Under the pieces are notes generated by a model. The model searched no databases. It was not told the DNA's origin and saw nothing but the letters and a program-made list of their open reading frames with translations. From Caryophanales bacterium (GTDB lineage Bacteria > Bacillota_I > Bacilli_A > RF39 > UBA660), in the NCBI GenBank assembly GCA_016291895.1, contig JAEEZO010000026.1, positions 1-27,782 of the forward strand: 27,782 bases of DNA. Reading direction: 5' to 3'. This document shows, one piece after another, positions 7,144-14,384 of the stretch; position 1 is the first letter of the stretch; every line of letters begins with the position of its first letter. Both the position numbers and the translations under genes were made by a program.

Positions 7144-8199
7144 ATGAAGAATGAAATATATAGAAGTTTATTAATTGTTGGTGTTACAATGATTTTTGCT
7201 GTTTTAATAATTCCTATAGTTAAAAAGATAGCAGAACATGTTGGAGCCCTTGATATTCCTAATGAAAGAAAGGTTCATAAAAAACCAATACCAAGATTAG
7301 GTGGTCTTGGAATATATATGAGTTTTTTATTTGGATATATGTTATTTGGACATGAAAGTCTCCAAATGAATTCTATTTTGATTGGTAGTTTTATTATTGT
7401 ATTAACAGGTATTATTGATGATATTAAACCTATTAGAGCTTTACCTAAGTTAATAGGACAATTTGCATCAGCAGCCGTTATCGTTTTCTATGGAAAAATA
7501 TTACTAACTGATGTAACAATCTTTGGACAATATCTTGAATTTGGATTCTTAGCTTATCCAATTACATTACTCTTTATTGTCGCGTGTACCAATATCATTA
7601 ATTTGATAGATGGTTTAGATGGATTAAGTGGTGGTATTTCAAGTATATTCTATTTATCAACCGTTATTATTTGTTTCTTCCAACAAAGATTTGTTGGTTT
7701 AGAATTCTTAATAGCTTTAATTGCTCTTGGAAGTACATTAGGATTCTTATTCCATAACTTTAATCCAGCGAAGATCTTTGCGGGTGATTCTGGAGCCATG
7801 TTTATGGGTTATACGATTGCCATTATTTCGTTATTAGGATTTAAGACAACAGCAATGACATCAGTTTTTGTTCCACTAGCAATTCTTGCTGTACCAATTC
7901 TTGATACATTATTTGCAATCTTAAGACGTTTAATTAATCATAAACATATATATGATGCTGATAAGGAACACTTACATCATCAATTACTAAAGATGAACTT
8001 TTCTCATCGTACGACAGTATTAATTATTTATTTAATAACTGCTTTATTTGCAACAGCGTCTATTCTTTATACATTAAAAGATAATAAAGATGTCTTTATT
8101 GGAAGAATTATCTATATTATTCTTGCTATTGTTGTAATAATCTTTGTATGTAAGACAGATATTATTGTTAAACATAATATTATTAAGAAAAAGAAATGA
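7144..8199 (+). CDS. tagO: Undecaprenyl-phosphate N-acetylglucosaminyl-1-phosphate transferase (TagO/WecA type)
   Basis: This integral membrane enzyme moves GlcNAc-1-phosphate from UDP-GlcNAc to undecaprenyl phosphate, the first step of wall teichoic acid or related surface glycan synthesis. The 351-residue protein has about ten hydrophobic helices and the family motifs D37-I-P-N-E-R-K-x-H45...PIPRLGG (37-54), GIIDD, N153-L-I-D156-G-L-D159-GLSGG, FAGDSGAMFMG, and the cytosolic loop DKEHLHHQLL that separates this group from MraY. In Bacillus tagO lies near the hpf-secA-prfB block, and hpf and secA follow here too. No glycan-polymer genes are in the window, so the final product is unknown. Confidence 0.9.
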   Translation: MKNEIYRSLLIVGVTMIFAVLIIPIVKKIAEHVGALDIPNERKVHKKPIPRLGGLGIYMSFLFGYMLFGHESLQMNSILIGSFIIVLTGIIDDIKPIRALPKLIGQFASAAVIVFYGKILLTDVTIFGQYLEFGFLAYPITLLFIVACTNIINLIDGLDGLSGGISSIFYLSTVIICFFQQRFVGLEFLIALIALGSTLGFLFHNFNPAKIFAGDSGAMFMGYTIAIISLLGFKTTAMTSVFVPLAILAVPILDTLFAILRRLINHKHIYDADKEHLHHQLLKMNFSHRTTVLIIYLITALFATASILYTLKDNKDVFIGRIIYIILAIVVIIFVCKTDIIVKHNIIKKKK

Positions 8200-8221
8200 T
8201 TGGGTAACCAATCTTTTTTTT
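8198..8221 (+). terminator. Intrinsic terminator of the tagO-type gene
   Basis: GATTGG (8198-8203), GTAA loop, CCAATC (8208-8213), then eight T's. The TGA stop (8197-8199) extends into the stem. Confidence 0.85.
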
Positions 8222-8222
8222 A

Positions 8223-8231
8223 TGATATGAT
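8223..8231 (+). promoter_or_regulatory. Extended -10 promoter of the cold-shock gene
   Basis: TGATATGAT directly after the preceding T-tract. No convincing -35 is visible. A start near 8238 gives a leader of about 11 nt before the GTG. Confidence 0.45.
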
Positions 8232-8248
8232 TATTATAAGGAGCTCAT

Positions 8249-8461
8249 GTGATAGGAAAAGTTAGATGGTTTGATTATCAAAAAGGTTATGGTTTTATAG
8301 AAAGTAATAATAAAGATATTTATGTACATTATAAAGCAATTAAGATGCATGGTTTTAGGAATCTAAAAGAGAATCAAGGAGTAGAATTTGATTTAGTAAA
8401 TTCTAAATATGGGTTGAAAGCTCATAATGTTCATATTATTAAAGAAGAAATTGATGTGTAA
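8249..8461 (+). CDS. Cold-shock-domain protein
   Basis: A 70-residue OB-fold protein that probably binds single-stranded RNA or DNA. The RNP1 motif is KGYGFIE and RNP2 is IYVHY, a variant of the usual VFVHF, after a GKVRWF N-terminus. It starts with GTG at 8249; AAGGAG (8238-8243) fixes this, because the ATG at 8247 meets TGA at once. Cold-shock proteins often have long structured leaders, but here only about 11 nt are predicted, so cold-responsive leader control looks unlikely. The gene has its own predicted promoter, and no terminator separates it from hpf. Confidence 0.85.
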   Translation: MIGKVRWFDYQKGYGFIESNNKDIYVHYKAIKMHGFRNLKENQGVEFDLVNSKYGLKAHNVHIIKEEIDV

Positions 8462-8488
8462 AAGATGGAAAAATAATAATGTTTATGG

Positions 8489-8499
8489 TATATTATAAT
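8489..8499 (+). promoter_or_regulatory. Probable -10 region of hpf
   Basis: Two overlapping candidates: TATATT (8489-8494) preceded by TGG, and perfect TATAAT (8494-8499). No clear -35. Either gives a leader of about 10-15 nt. Confidence 0.4.
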
Positions 8500-8515
8500 T
8501 ACAGGAGATGATAAT

Positions 8516-9034
8516 ATGGAAGTAAATGTTCGTGGAACAAAAATTGAAATAACAGAGTCAATGCGTAACTATGTTAATGAAAAGCTAGGAAAGTTAGATA
8601 AGTATATTTCCCTTGATGGTGTACGTGCTAATGTACTTGTTAAAGTAAGAAATTATACTCAAAAAGTTGAGGTAACTATTCCTCTTAAAACATTAATTTT
8701 AAGAGCAGAAGCTGAAGAACAAGATTTTTATTCAGCAGTTGATAATGTAATTAATAAGTTAGAACGTCAAATTAGAAAAAATAAAACGAAACTTCAAAAG
8801 AGAGAGAAAAAAGGTCTTAAAGAATTAAATGTTGAAGATGCCATTGAAATACCTGATGATACAGAAGTTGTTAAACGTAAAAAGATAGATTTAAAATTAA
8901 TGAGTCAAGAAGAAGCTATTCTTCAAATGAATTTATTAGGACACAATTTCTTCTTATATAAAGATGAAGAAACAGATATGCCTGCTGTTGTTTATAAAAG
9001 AAAAGATGGCGGCTATGGAGTTATCGAAAGTTAA
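8516..9034 (+). CDS. hpf: Ribosome hibernation promoting factor, long form
   Basis: A 172-residue HPF/RaiA-family protein. The N-terminal domain (about 1-100; EVNVRGTKIEITESMRNYVNEKLGKLDKYI) binds the small subunit decoding region. The C-terminal domain (about 118-172; RKKIDLKLMSQEEAILQMNLLGHNFFLYKDEET) dimerises to pair two 70S ribosomes into 100S particles. The presence of both domains marks the long form typical of Bacillota. AGGAGATGAT precedes the ATG. In Bacillus hpf is followed by secA, as it is here. Confidence 0.95.
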   Translation: MEVNVRGTKIEITESMRNYVNEKLGKLDKYISLDGVRANVLVKVRNYTQKVEVTIPLKTLILRAEAEEQDFYSAVDNVINKLERQIRKNKTKLQKREKKGLKELNVEDAIEIPDDTEVVKRKKIDLKLMSQEEAILQMNLLGHNFFLYKDEETDMPAVVYKRKDGGYGVIES

Positions 9035-9040
9035 TTAAAG

Positions 9041-9069
9041 AGATGATAGTTCGCTATCATCTTTTTTTT
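9041..9069 (+). terminator. Intrinsic terminator of hpf with a TTCG tetraloop
   Basis: Perfect 9-bp stem AGATGATAG (9041-9049) / CTATCATCT (9054-9062) closed by TTCG, the stable UUCG loop in RNA, then eight T's. Confidence 0.9.
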
Positions 9070-9103
9070 GAATGTAAAAAAGATAGTATATATCATGTTT
9101 TTT

Positions 9104-9112
9104 TGATAAAAT
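9104..9112 (+). promoter_or_regulatory. Possible extended -10 of secA
   Basis: TGATAAAAT about 20 nt before the GTG start, with no clear -35. A start near 9119 would fall at the ribosome-binding site GGAAGTGAT (9120-9128). Confidence 0.3.
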
Positions 9113-9131
9113 ATATAAAGGAAGTGATATT

Positions 9132-11627
9132 GTGGAATTATTAAAAAGATTATTTGATCATGAATATAAAGAAATGAAGAAATTCAAAAAGATTGCTGAT
9201 GAGATTATGGCACTTGATGAAGAGTATTCAAAATTAAAAGATAAAGACTTAGCAAAGAAGACAGAGGAATTTAAAGAAAGACTAGCAAACGGAGAAACGT
9301 TAGATGATATCTTAGTTCCTGCTTTTGCTACAGTTCGTGAAATGGCATGGAGAAAATTAGGAGAAAAACCTTTCTATGTACAAATCTTAGGTGGTATTGC
9401 AATTCATTTTGGTAATATTGCTGAACTTCGTACAGGTGAAGGAAAAACCTTAGTTACAACAATGCCAGCATACCTTAATGCCTTAACAGGAAAAGGTGTT
9501 CATGTTGTTACTGTTAACGAATACTTAACGGTTCGTAATGCTGAATGGATGGGACCAATATATGAATCATTAGGTGTTTCTGTTGGTATTAATAGACGTG
9601 ATTTATCTCCTCAAGAGAAAAGAGAAGAATATGCAAAAGATATTTTATATACAACAAATAATGAATTAGGATTCGATTATCTACGTGATAATATGGTTGT
9701 TCAAGCTGATAATCGTGTTCAAAGAGGGCTTAATTATGCAATCATCGATGAGGTTGACTCTATCTTAATTGATGAAGCAAGAACCCCACTTATTATTTCA
9801 GGTGGAAAATTAAATAGTAAGAATTTATATTTAGATGCTGATCATTTTGTTAAATCATTAAAGAGTGAAGTTGAATATAACTATGATGAAAAGACAAAGA
9901 ATGTAACTCTTACTGATGATGGTGTTGCAAAAGCCGAAAAATACTTTAAACTTGATAATTTATATAGCTTAGATAATAACGAATTAGTTCATTACATTAA
10001 TCAAGCTTTAAAGGCTAATTATTCAATGAAAAAAGATGTTGATTATGTTGTTCAAGAAGGTGAAGTATTAATCGTAGATCCATTTACAGGACGTATCATG
10101 AAAGGTCGTCAATGGAGTGATGGACTTCATCAAGCTGTTGAAGCTAAAGAAGGTGTAACGATTAATGAGGAGACAAAAACCGTTGCTACTATTACCTTCC
10201 AGAACTTATTTAGAATGTATGAAAAGTTATCTGGTATGACAGGTACTGCTAAAACAGAAGAAGAAGAATTTAGAAACATCTATAACATGTATGTAATTGT
10301 TATTCCAACAAATAAACCAATTGCTCGTGTAGATTACGCTGATTTGTTATATCCAACATTAAAAGGTAAATATAATGCTATCGTTAATCAAATTGAAGAA
10401 ATTCATAAAACAGGGCAACCTATTCTAGTTGGTACTGTTGCTATTGAAAACAGTGAATTAATTAGTGCGATGTTATCTAAAAAAGGTATTAAGCATGAAG
10501 TATTAAATGCTAAGAACCATGCTCGTGAAGCTGAAATCATTAGTCATGCTGGTGAAAAAGGTGCAGTAACTATTGCAACCAATATGGCTGGTCGTGGTAC
10601 CGATATTAAGTTAACTGATGAAACTAAAAAATTAGGTGGTTTATATGTTGTTGGTACAGAAAGACATGAATCTCGTCGTATTGATAATCAGTTAAGAGGA
10701 CGTTCTGGTCGTCAAGGAGACCCAGGTGCTAGTCAATTCTTTGTATCAATGGAAGATGATTTGATGGTACGTTTCGGAACTGATCGTATTAAGAATATGT
10801 TACATTCTCTAGGTATGCCTGAAGATATGCCAATTAGAAGTAAGATATTCACTAACTCTCTTAGTACAGCTCAAGCTAAAGTAGAAGGTAATAACTTTGA
10901 TATTCGTAAACAATTACTACAATATGATGATGTAATGAATACTCAAAGAGAAGATATTTATAATCGTAGAAATGAAATTCTTGATAATGAATCTATTCAT
11001 GAAACAGTATTAAATACTTTCTATAATCATATTGCAGATATTGTTGAAAACCATATACCACCAGAGAATTATTTAACAGATAAAGACTTATCTGATATTG
11101 TTAATTATGCAAATCAAAATTTACTACTTAAACATATGAATTTTGATGAATTAAAAGACAAATCAACTGATGAAGTTATTGAAACAATTCATAATAAAGT
11201 AGTTAAGGAATATGAAAATAAATTAAGTAAAATTCCTAATGAGATTACTGATGAATTTGAAAAAGCAATTAGTTTAAATGTTATTGATAAATACTGGACA
11301 GAAAACATTAATGCCTTATCTCAATTAAGAGAAAGTGTTATGATGCGTGGTTATGGTGGAGATGATCCATTAAGAGCATATTCTGTAGAAGGAAAGAATA
11401 TGTATGATGCAATGTTAGTAAACATTGATAAAGATATTACATTATTCTTACTAAAAGCTGAAATAAGACAAAATGTTGAAAGAAAAGAAGTAGTTAAAAA
11501 TAAATTAACTAATGATGGAGATACAACTACTAAAACAAGACAAGCTAAAAGTGAAAAAGTAGGAAGAAATGATCCGTGTCCATGTGGCAGTGGAAAGAAA
11601 TACAAAAACTGTCATGGTAAAAAATAA
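9132..11627 (+). CDS. secA: Preprotein translocase motor ATPase SecA
   Basis: SecA drives unfolded preproteins through SecYEG using ATP. The 831-residue protein has Walker A GEGKT near 103, the DEAD-like box D206-E-V-D209 followed by SILIDEARTPLIISG, the second nucleotide-binding domain (NMAGRGTDIKL, QLRGRSGRQGDPG), a helical scaffold, and a C-terminal zinc SEC-C tail GRNDPCPCGSGKKYKNCHG. The zinc tail suggests SecB-like or ribosome/lipid contacts, although Bacillota usually lack SecB. GTG start, fixed by GGAAGTGAT. Usually followed by prfB in Bacilli, but a terminator and an unrelated gene follow here. Confidence 0.98.
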   Translation: MELLKRLFDHEYKEMKKFKKIADEIMALDEEYSKLKDKDLAKKTEEFKERLANGETLDDILVPAFATVREMAWRKLGEKPFYVQILGGIAIHFGNIAELRTGEGKTLVTTMPAYLNALTGKGVHVVTVNEYLTVRNAEWMGPIYESLGVSVGINRRDLSPQEKREEYAKDILYTTNNELGFDYLRDNMVVQADNRVQRGLNYAIIDEVDSILIDEARTPLIISGGKLNSKNLYLDADHFVKSLKSEVEYNYDEKTKNVTLTDDGVAKAEKYFKLDNLYSLDNNELVHYINQALKANYSMKKDVDYVVQEGEVLIVDPFTGRIMKGRQWSDGLHQAVEAKEGVTINEETKTVATITFQNLFRMYEKLSGMTGTAKTEEEEFRNIYNMYVIVIPTNKPIARVDYADLLYPTLKGKYNAIVNQIEEIHKTGQPILVGTVAIENSELISAMLSKKGIKHEVLNAKNHAREAEIISHAGEKGAVTIATNMAGRGTDIKLTDETKKLGGLYVVGTERHESRRIDNQLRGRSGRQGDPGASQFFVSMEDDLMVRFGTDRIKNMLHSLGMPEDMPIRSKIFTNSLSTAQAKVEGNNFDIRKQLLQYDDVMNTQREDIYNRRNEILDNESIHETVLNTFYNHIADIVENHIPPENYLTDKDLSDIVNYANQNLLLKHMNFDELKDKSTDEVIETIHNKVVKEYENKLSKIPNEITDEFEKAISLNVIDKYWTENINALSQLRESVMMRGYGGDDPLRAYSVEGKNMYDAMLVNIDKDITLFLLKAEIRQNVERKEVVKNKLTNDGDTTTKTRQAKSEKVGRNDPCPCGSGKKYKNCHGKK

Positions 11628-11629
11628 AT

Positions 11630-11652
11630 AAAAGCCCAAAAGGGCTTTTTTT
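11630..11652 (+). terminator. Intrinsic terminator of secA
   Basis: AAAGCCC (11631-11637), AAAA loop, GGGCTTT (11642-11648), T-tract to 11652. Confidence 0.92.
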
Positions 11653-11667
11653 ATTTACATACTTTTA

Positions 11668-11695
11668 TTGGAGTAATTTAGTTTTATGATACAAT
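11668..11695 (+). promoter_or_regulatory. Promoter of the HD-GNAT-GNAT operon
   Basis: TTGGAG (11668-11673), 16-nt spacer, TACAAT (11690-11695) with TGA before it. The start near 11702 coincides with an in-frame ATG, which is therefore not the start codon. Confidence 0.45.
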
Positions 11696-11713
11696 AAATA
11701 TATGGAGGGTTTT

Positions 11714-12319
11714 GTGAGAGAGGAAGTTTTTAGTGTTGAATTAGAGAGATTTCAAGATCAAAATGTAAGAGCTAGTGCTGAAGTAATATTAAATATGATA
11801 CCTGATTATTTCTTTGAGATACCTGCATCATCATCAGGAAAGTATCATCCCATTTTCTCTTTAGGAGAAGGTGGTTTAGTACGTCATGTTAAAGTAGCAA
11901 TGAGAATCTTAGAAGAAATGTTTAGAGATGAAGCTTTTGGTACTTTTGATGAATATACCAAAGATTTAATTAGAATGGCTTTACTTCTTCATGATGGTTT
12001 TAAATCAGGAATAACTAACGTGTGTCATACTTGTAATGAACATCCCGTTCTTATGAGTAATTTTATCTTAGAAAATAAAGATAAGTTATTTATTAGTGAA
12101 GAAGATGCCATGTTTGTTTCAAGATTAATTCTTACCCATATGGGACCTTGGAATAAAGATCGAGCTGGTAATGTTATTATGCCTGTACCAGAAACAAGAG
12201 AAGAATTATTAGTTCATTTATGTGATTATATTGCATCAAGAAACTTCTTAAATGTTTATTTTGAAAATAATGAAATTGCTGATAGTGTTAATCGTGAAAA
12301 AGTATTCTTAAAAAAATAA
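11714..12319 (+). CDS. HD-domain metal-dependent hydrolase
   Basis: A 201-residue protein with the HD superfamily metal-site pattern: H58 (VRHVKVA), H93-D94 (LLLHDGFKSG), H110 (NEHPV), H142 (LTHMGPW) and D171 (LCDYIASR). This five-position arrangement suggests a phosphohydrolase, possibly on nucleotides or cyclic nucleotides; the substrate cannot be read from sequence. The C-terminal CDYIASR is common in HD proteins near nucleic-acid metabolism. The GTG at 11714 has GGAGGG 4 nt upstream and is preferred over an in-frame ATG at 11702. It begins a run with two acetyltransferases (gaps of 24 and 13 nt). Confidence 0.8.
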   Translation: MREEVFSVELERFQDQNVRASAEVILNMIPDYFFEIPASSSGKYHPIFSLGEGGLVRHVKVAMRILEEMFRDEAFGTFDEYTKDLIRMALLLHDGFKSGITNVCHTCNEHPVLMSNFILENKDKLFISEEDAMFVSRLILTHMGPWNKDRAGNVIMPVPETREELLVHLCDYIASRNFLNVYFENNEIADSVNREKVFLKK

Positions 12320-12343
12320 TTAATTTATAGGAGATGGTTTTAT

Positions 12344-12871
12344 ATGGTATATAGATTACCGACATTAGATGATTATGATCTATTAAAAGAATATGTTATA
12401 GAACATTATTCTAATCATGAAAAAAGTATTAGTGCGAGTTTAGGTATGACTAATATGGACTTTAAAGAATGGGTAGAAAAAGTTAATCGTAATGCCAATA
12501 AAGCCGATGATGAATGGGGAAGATACTATTTATATTTAGTATTTGACAATAATAAATTAATTGGTTTATTAAATATAAGATTTGAGTTACCAATAGATTA
12601 TCGTAATCAATATGGTGATATTGGATATGGAGTAAGACCTAGCGAAAGAAGAAAAGGTTATGCTACCAAGATGTTAAAGTATGCTTTATCTATTTGTAAA
12701 GAAAAAGGAATGAATGAAGTAATTGTTGGCTGTTATAAAGACAATTTTGGCTCAAATAAGACGATTTTAAAGAATAATGGTATGTTATATCGAACAACTA
12801 CTGAAGACCTTGTATTAAGCGATAAATGGGCAATAACATTAGATAATAATTACTATAAGATAACTTTATAA
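12344..12871 (+). CDS. GNAT-family N-acetyltransferase
   Basis: A 175-residue acyl-CoA-dependent transferase. The core acetyl-CoA motif is IGYGVRPSERRKGYATKMLKYAL (about 91-113), with the R/Q-x-x-G-x-A loop as RRKGYA. The final beta-strands NEVIVGCYKDNFGSNKTILKNNGM fit the family's motif B. The acceptor is unknown; the layout resembles the RimJ/RimL-like group that acts on amino groups. AGGAG at 12329-12333 supports the start. Confidence 0.85.
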   Translation: MVYRLPTLDDYDLLKEYVIEHYSNHEKSISASLGMTNMDFKEWVEKVNRNANKADDEWGRYYLYLVFDNNKLIGLLNIRFELPIDYRNQYGDIGYGVRPSERRKGYATKMLKYALSICKEKGMNEVIVGCYKDNFGSNKTILKNNGMLYRTTTEDLVLSDKWAITLDNNYYKITL

Positions 12872-12884
12872 AGTAGGAGATATT

Positions 12885-13349
12885 ATGAAAATAAGAAAAG
12901 TAAAAGAAGAAGAGATGGATGTAGCTCTTGATTTAGTTTGGCGTGTTTTCTTAGAATTTGAAGCTCCTGATTATACAGAAGAAGGAATAAAAGAATTCAA
13001 AAAAGCAATTGATGATAAAGAATGGGTATCTAAAAGAGACTTTTGGGGTGCTTTTGATAATAATCAATTATTAGGTGTAATCGCAACAAAAGATTATAAT
13101 CATATCGCTCTATTCTTTGTAGAAGGAATTTATCATAATCAAGGTATAGGAAAAGCATTATATCAAAAGATATGTGAATTAAATACAACAGGAACTTATA
13201 CTGTTAATTCATCTCCTTATGCAAGAGGTGTTTATGAACATCTTGGATTTGTTTATACTGATAGTGTTCAATCAGTTAATGGCTTAATCTATTATCCGAT
13301 GAAAAATGATCATGTTTTAGAAAATAAACTACAAAATAAACATTTGTAG
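12885..13349 (+). CDS. GNAT-family N-acetyltransferase
   Basis: A compact 154-residue GNAT protein. The acetyl-CoA loop is HNQGIGKALYQKI (about 85-97), with RGVYEHLGFVYTD forming motif B and the usual Phe-x-x-x-Gly turn. N-terminal IRKVKEEEMDVALDLVWRVFLEFEAPDY is typical of small-molecule or toxin-type acetyltransferases of Bacilli. The substrate is unknown. It lies 13 nt after the other GNAT gene but is not a close copy of it, so the pair is not a recent duplication. The stop codon lies in the terminator stem. Confidence 0.85.
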   Translation: MKIRKVKEEEMDVALDLVWRVFLEFEAPDYTEEGIKEFKKAIDDKEWVSKRDFWGAFDNNQLLGVIATKDYNHIALFFVEGIYHNQGIGKALYQKICELNTTGTYTVNSSPYARGVYEHLGFVYTDSVQSVNGLIYYPMKNDHVLENKLQNKHL

Positions 13350-13357
13350 TTTTTTTG
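13326..13357 (+). terminator. Intrinsic terminator of the HD-GNAT-GNAT operon
   Basis: Perfect 10-bp stem AAACTACAAA (13326-13335) / TTTGTAGTTT (13343-13352), 7-nt loop, T-tract. The TAG stop of the second GNAT gene (13347-13349) is within the right arm, so the last seven codons overlap the hairpin. Confidence 0.85.
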
Positions 13358-13376
13358 TAAATAAAATGTAATTTGT

Positions 13377-13405
13377 TTGTATTCTTATTTATCTTTTCCT
13401 ATAAT
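13377..13405 (+). promoter_or_regulatory. Promoter of the hypothetical gene at 13425
   Basis: TTGTAT (13377-13382), 17-nt spacer, perfect TATAAT (13400-13405). Start near 13412, leader about 13 nt. Confidence 0.6.
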
Positions 13406-13424
13406 ACTCTCCAAGGAGGATTTT

Positions 13425-13865
13425 GTGGAGAATAAGAAGATGAAGTTTTATGATTTTTTCAAGTTATTTATTGCGGTTCATTTAACGAAAGGAAAGGATT
13501 ATCTAAATATTGATAGTTTTAAAAGGTTTTTAAGAAGACATTATAAGGAAGATCCAGATATTACATCAAAATTAAATAATGCTTTAACAAGATTAGTATC
13601 ATCTAAATTTGTTAAATATGATTTTGATTCTAATAATATATTATTCACTAACAAAGAAGGTATTTTAAAACTAGTAGATAAAACTAAATATAATCTTGAG
13701 TATATTTATAAAGTTGCATCTAGTTATGATGATTATTGTATTGAAGAAACAGCTCGTGCTTATGATATGATGATTGAACCTGAAGCTATCTCTCAATATA
13801 ATAGAGAAATGGATAGAAAGATTGCTGAAGAAATTAGTGGTCATATTAGATTTGGAGGAAGATAG
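13425..13865 (+). CDS. Hypothetical protein, possibly winged-helix-like
   Basis: A 146-residue protein of no recognised family. It is rich in Lys and aromatic residues, has no membrane segment, and by pattern is helical in the first 90 residues (MKFYDFFKLFIAVHL, DSFKRFLRRHYK, SKLNNALTRLVSSKFVKYD). Short strands follow (NNILFTNKEGIL), a layout that could be a winged helix, but this is a guess. AAGGAGG at 13413-13419 lies 5 nt before the GTG at 13425, which fixes the start. An ATG at 13440 is too far away and the frame at 13377 begins within the promoter. It is a single-gene unit with its own terminator. Confidence 0.75.
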   Translation: MENKKMKFYDFFKLFIAVHLTKGKDYLNIDSFKRFLRRHYKEDPDITSKLNNALTRLVSSKFVKYDFDSNNILFTNKEGILKLVDKTKYNLEYIYKVASSYDDYCIEETARAYDMMIEPEAISQYNREMDRKIAEEISGHIRFGGR

Positions 13866-13894
13866 GAAGCATTTTATTATGCTTTCCTTTTTTT
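13864..13894 (+). terminator. Intrinsic terminator of the hypothetical gene
   Basis: AGGAAGCAT (13864-13872) / ATGCTTTCCT (13879-13888) with one bulged T, then seven T's. The stop TAG (13863-13865) enters the stem. Confidence 0.75.
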
Positions 13895-13902
13895 GTTATA
13901 CT
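13894..13902 (+). promoter_or_regulatory. Extended -10 promoter of the Nudix gene
   Basis: TGTTATACT begins in the last base of the preceding T-tract. A second TATAAT (13906-13911) lies just downstream, and no good -35 is seen for either. Start near 13909 or 13918. Confidence 0.4.
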
Positions 13903-13933
13903 TTATATAATAATATTGAATTAAGGAGTTTTT

Positions 13934-14356
13934 ATGGATAAATTTAAAGAAATAAGACCTATTGTATTAGGTATCGCTATTCGTGATAATAAACTATTAG
14001 TAAGTGAAGGATATGATAAAGTTAAAAAACAAACTTTCTATCGTTGTTTAGGTGGAGGAATAGAATTTCAAGAGAAAAGTGAAACAGCCTTAAAAAGAGA
14101 ATTTATGGAAGAATTAGGTATTGATATAGAAGTAGGAGATTTTGTTGGTATTGCTGAAAACATCTTTACTTTTGAAACAAAGAAAGCTCATGAAATTGTT
14201 TTATTCTATAATATTAAAATAAAAGATGAAGATTATAAAGAAAAATATAATATTATGGATGAAAAAGAAAAAACACTAGCTTGTTGGGTAGATATAAATG
14301 ATTTTAAAGATAAAAAGAAAATATTATATCCTGAAGAAATATTTAAATATTTATAA
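13934..14356 (+). CDS. Nudix hydrolase
   Basis: A 140-residue single-domain Nudix protein. The full Nudix box is present at about residues 39-61 (GGGIEFQEKSETALKREFMEELG), including RE and EE for metal binding, so it should be catalytically active on a nucleoside diphosphate linked to another group. The N-terminal IRPIVLGIAIRDNKLLVSEG is typical of the MutT/ADP-ribose-pyrophosphatase-like sets. The substrate is unknown. AAGGAG precedes the ATG. It is a single gene, converging with the glycosidase gene and sharing a bidirectional terminator with it. Confidence 0.9.
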   Translation: MDKFKEIRPIVLGIAIRDNKLLVSEGYDKVKKQTFYRCLGGGIEFQEKSETALKREFMEELGIDIEVGDFVGIAENIFTFETKKAHEIVLFYNIKIKDEDYKEKYNIMDEKEKTLACWVDINDFKDKKKILYPEEIFKYL

Positions 14357-14384
14357 AAAAAAGAGATTAAAATCTCTTTTTTTA
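14355..14384. terminator. Bidirectional intrinsic terminator
   Basis: GAGAT (14363-14367), TAAA loop, ATCTC (14372-14376), flanked by A8 on the left and T7 on the right. It can therefore end both the plus-strand Nudix gene and the minus-strand glycosidase gene, whose stop codon overlaps it. Confidence 0.8.
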
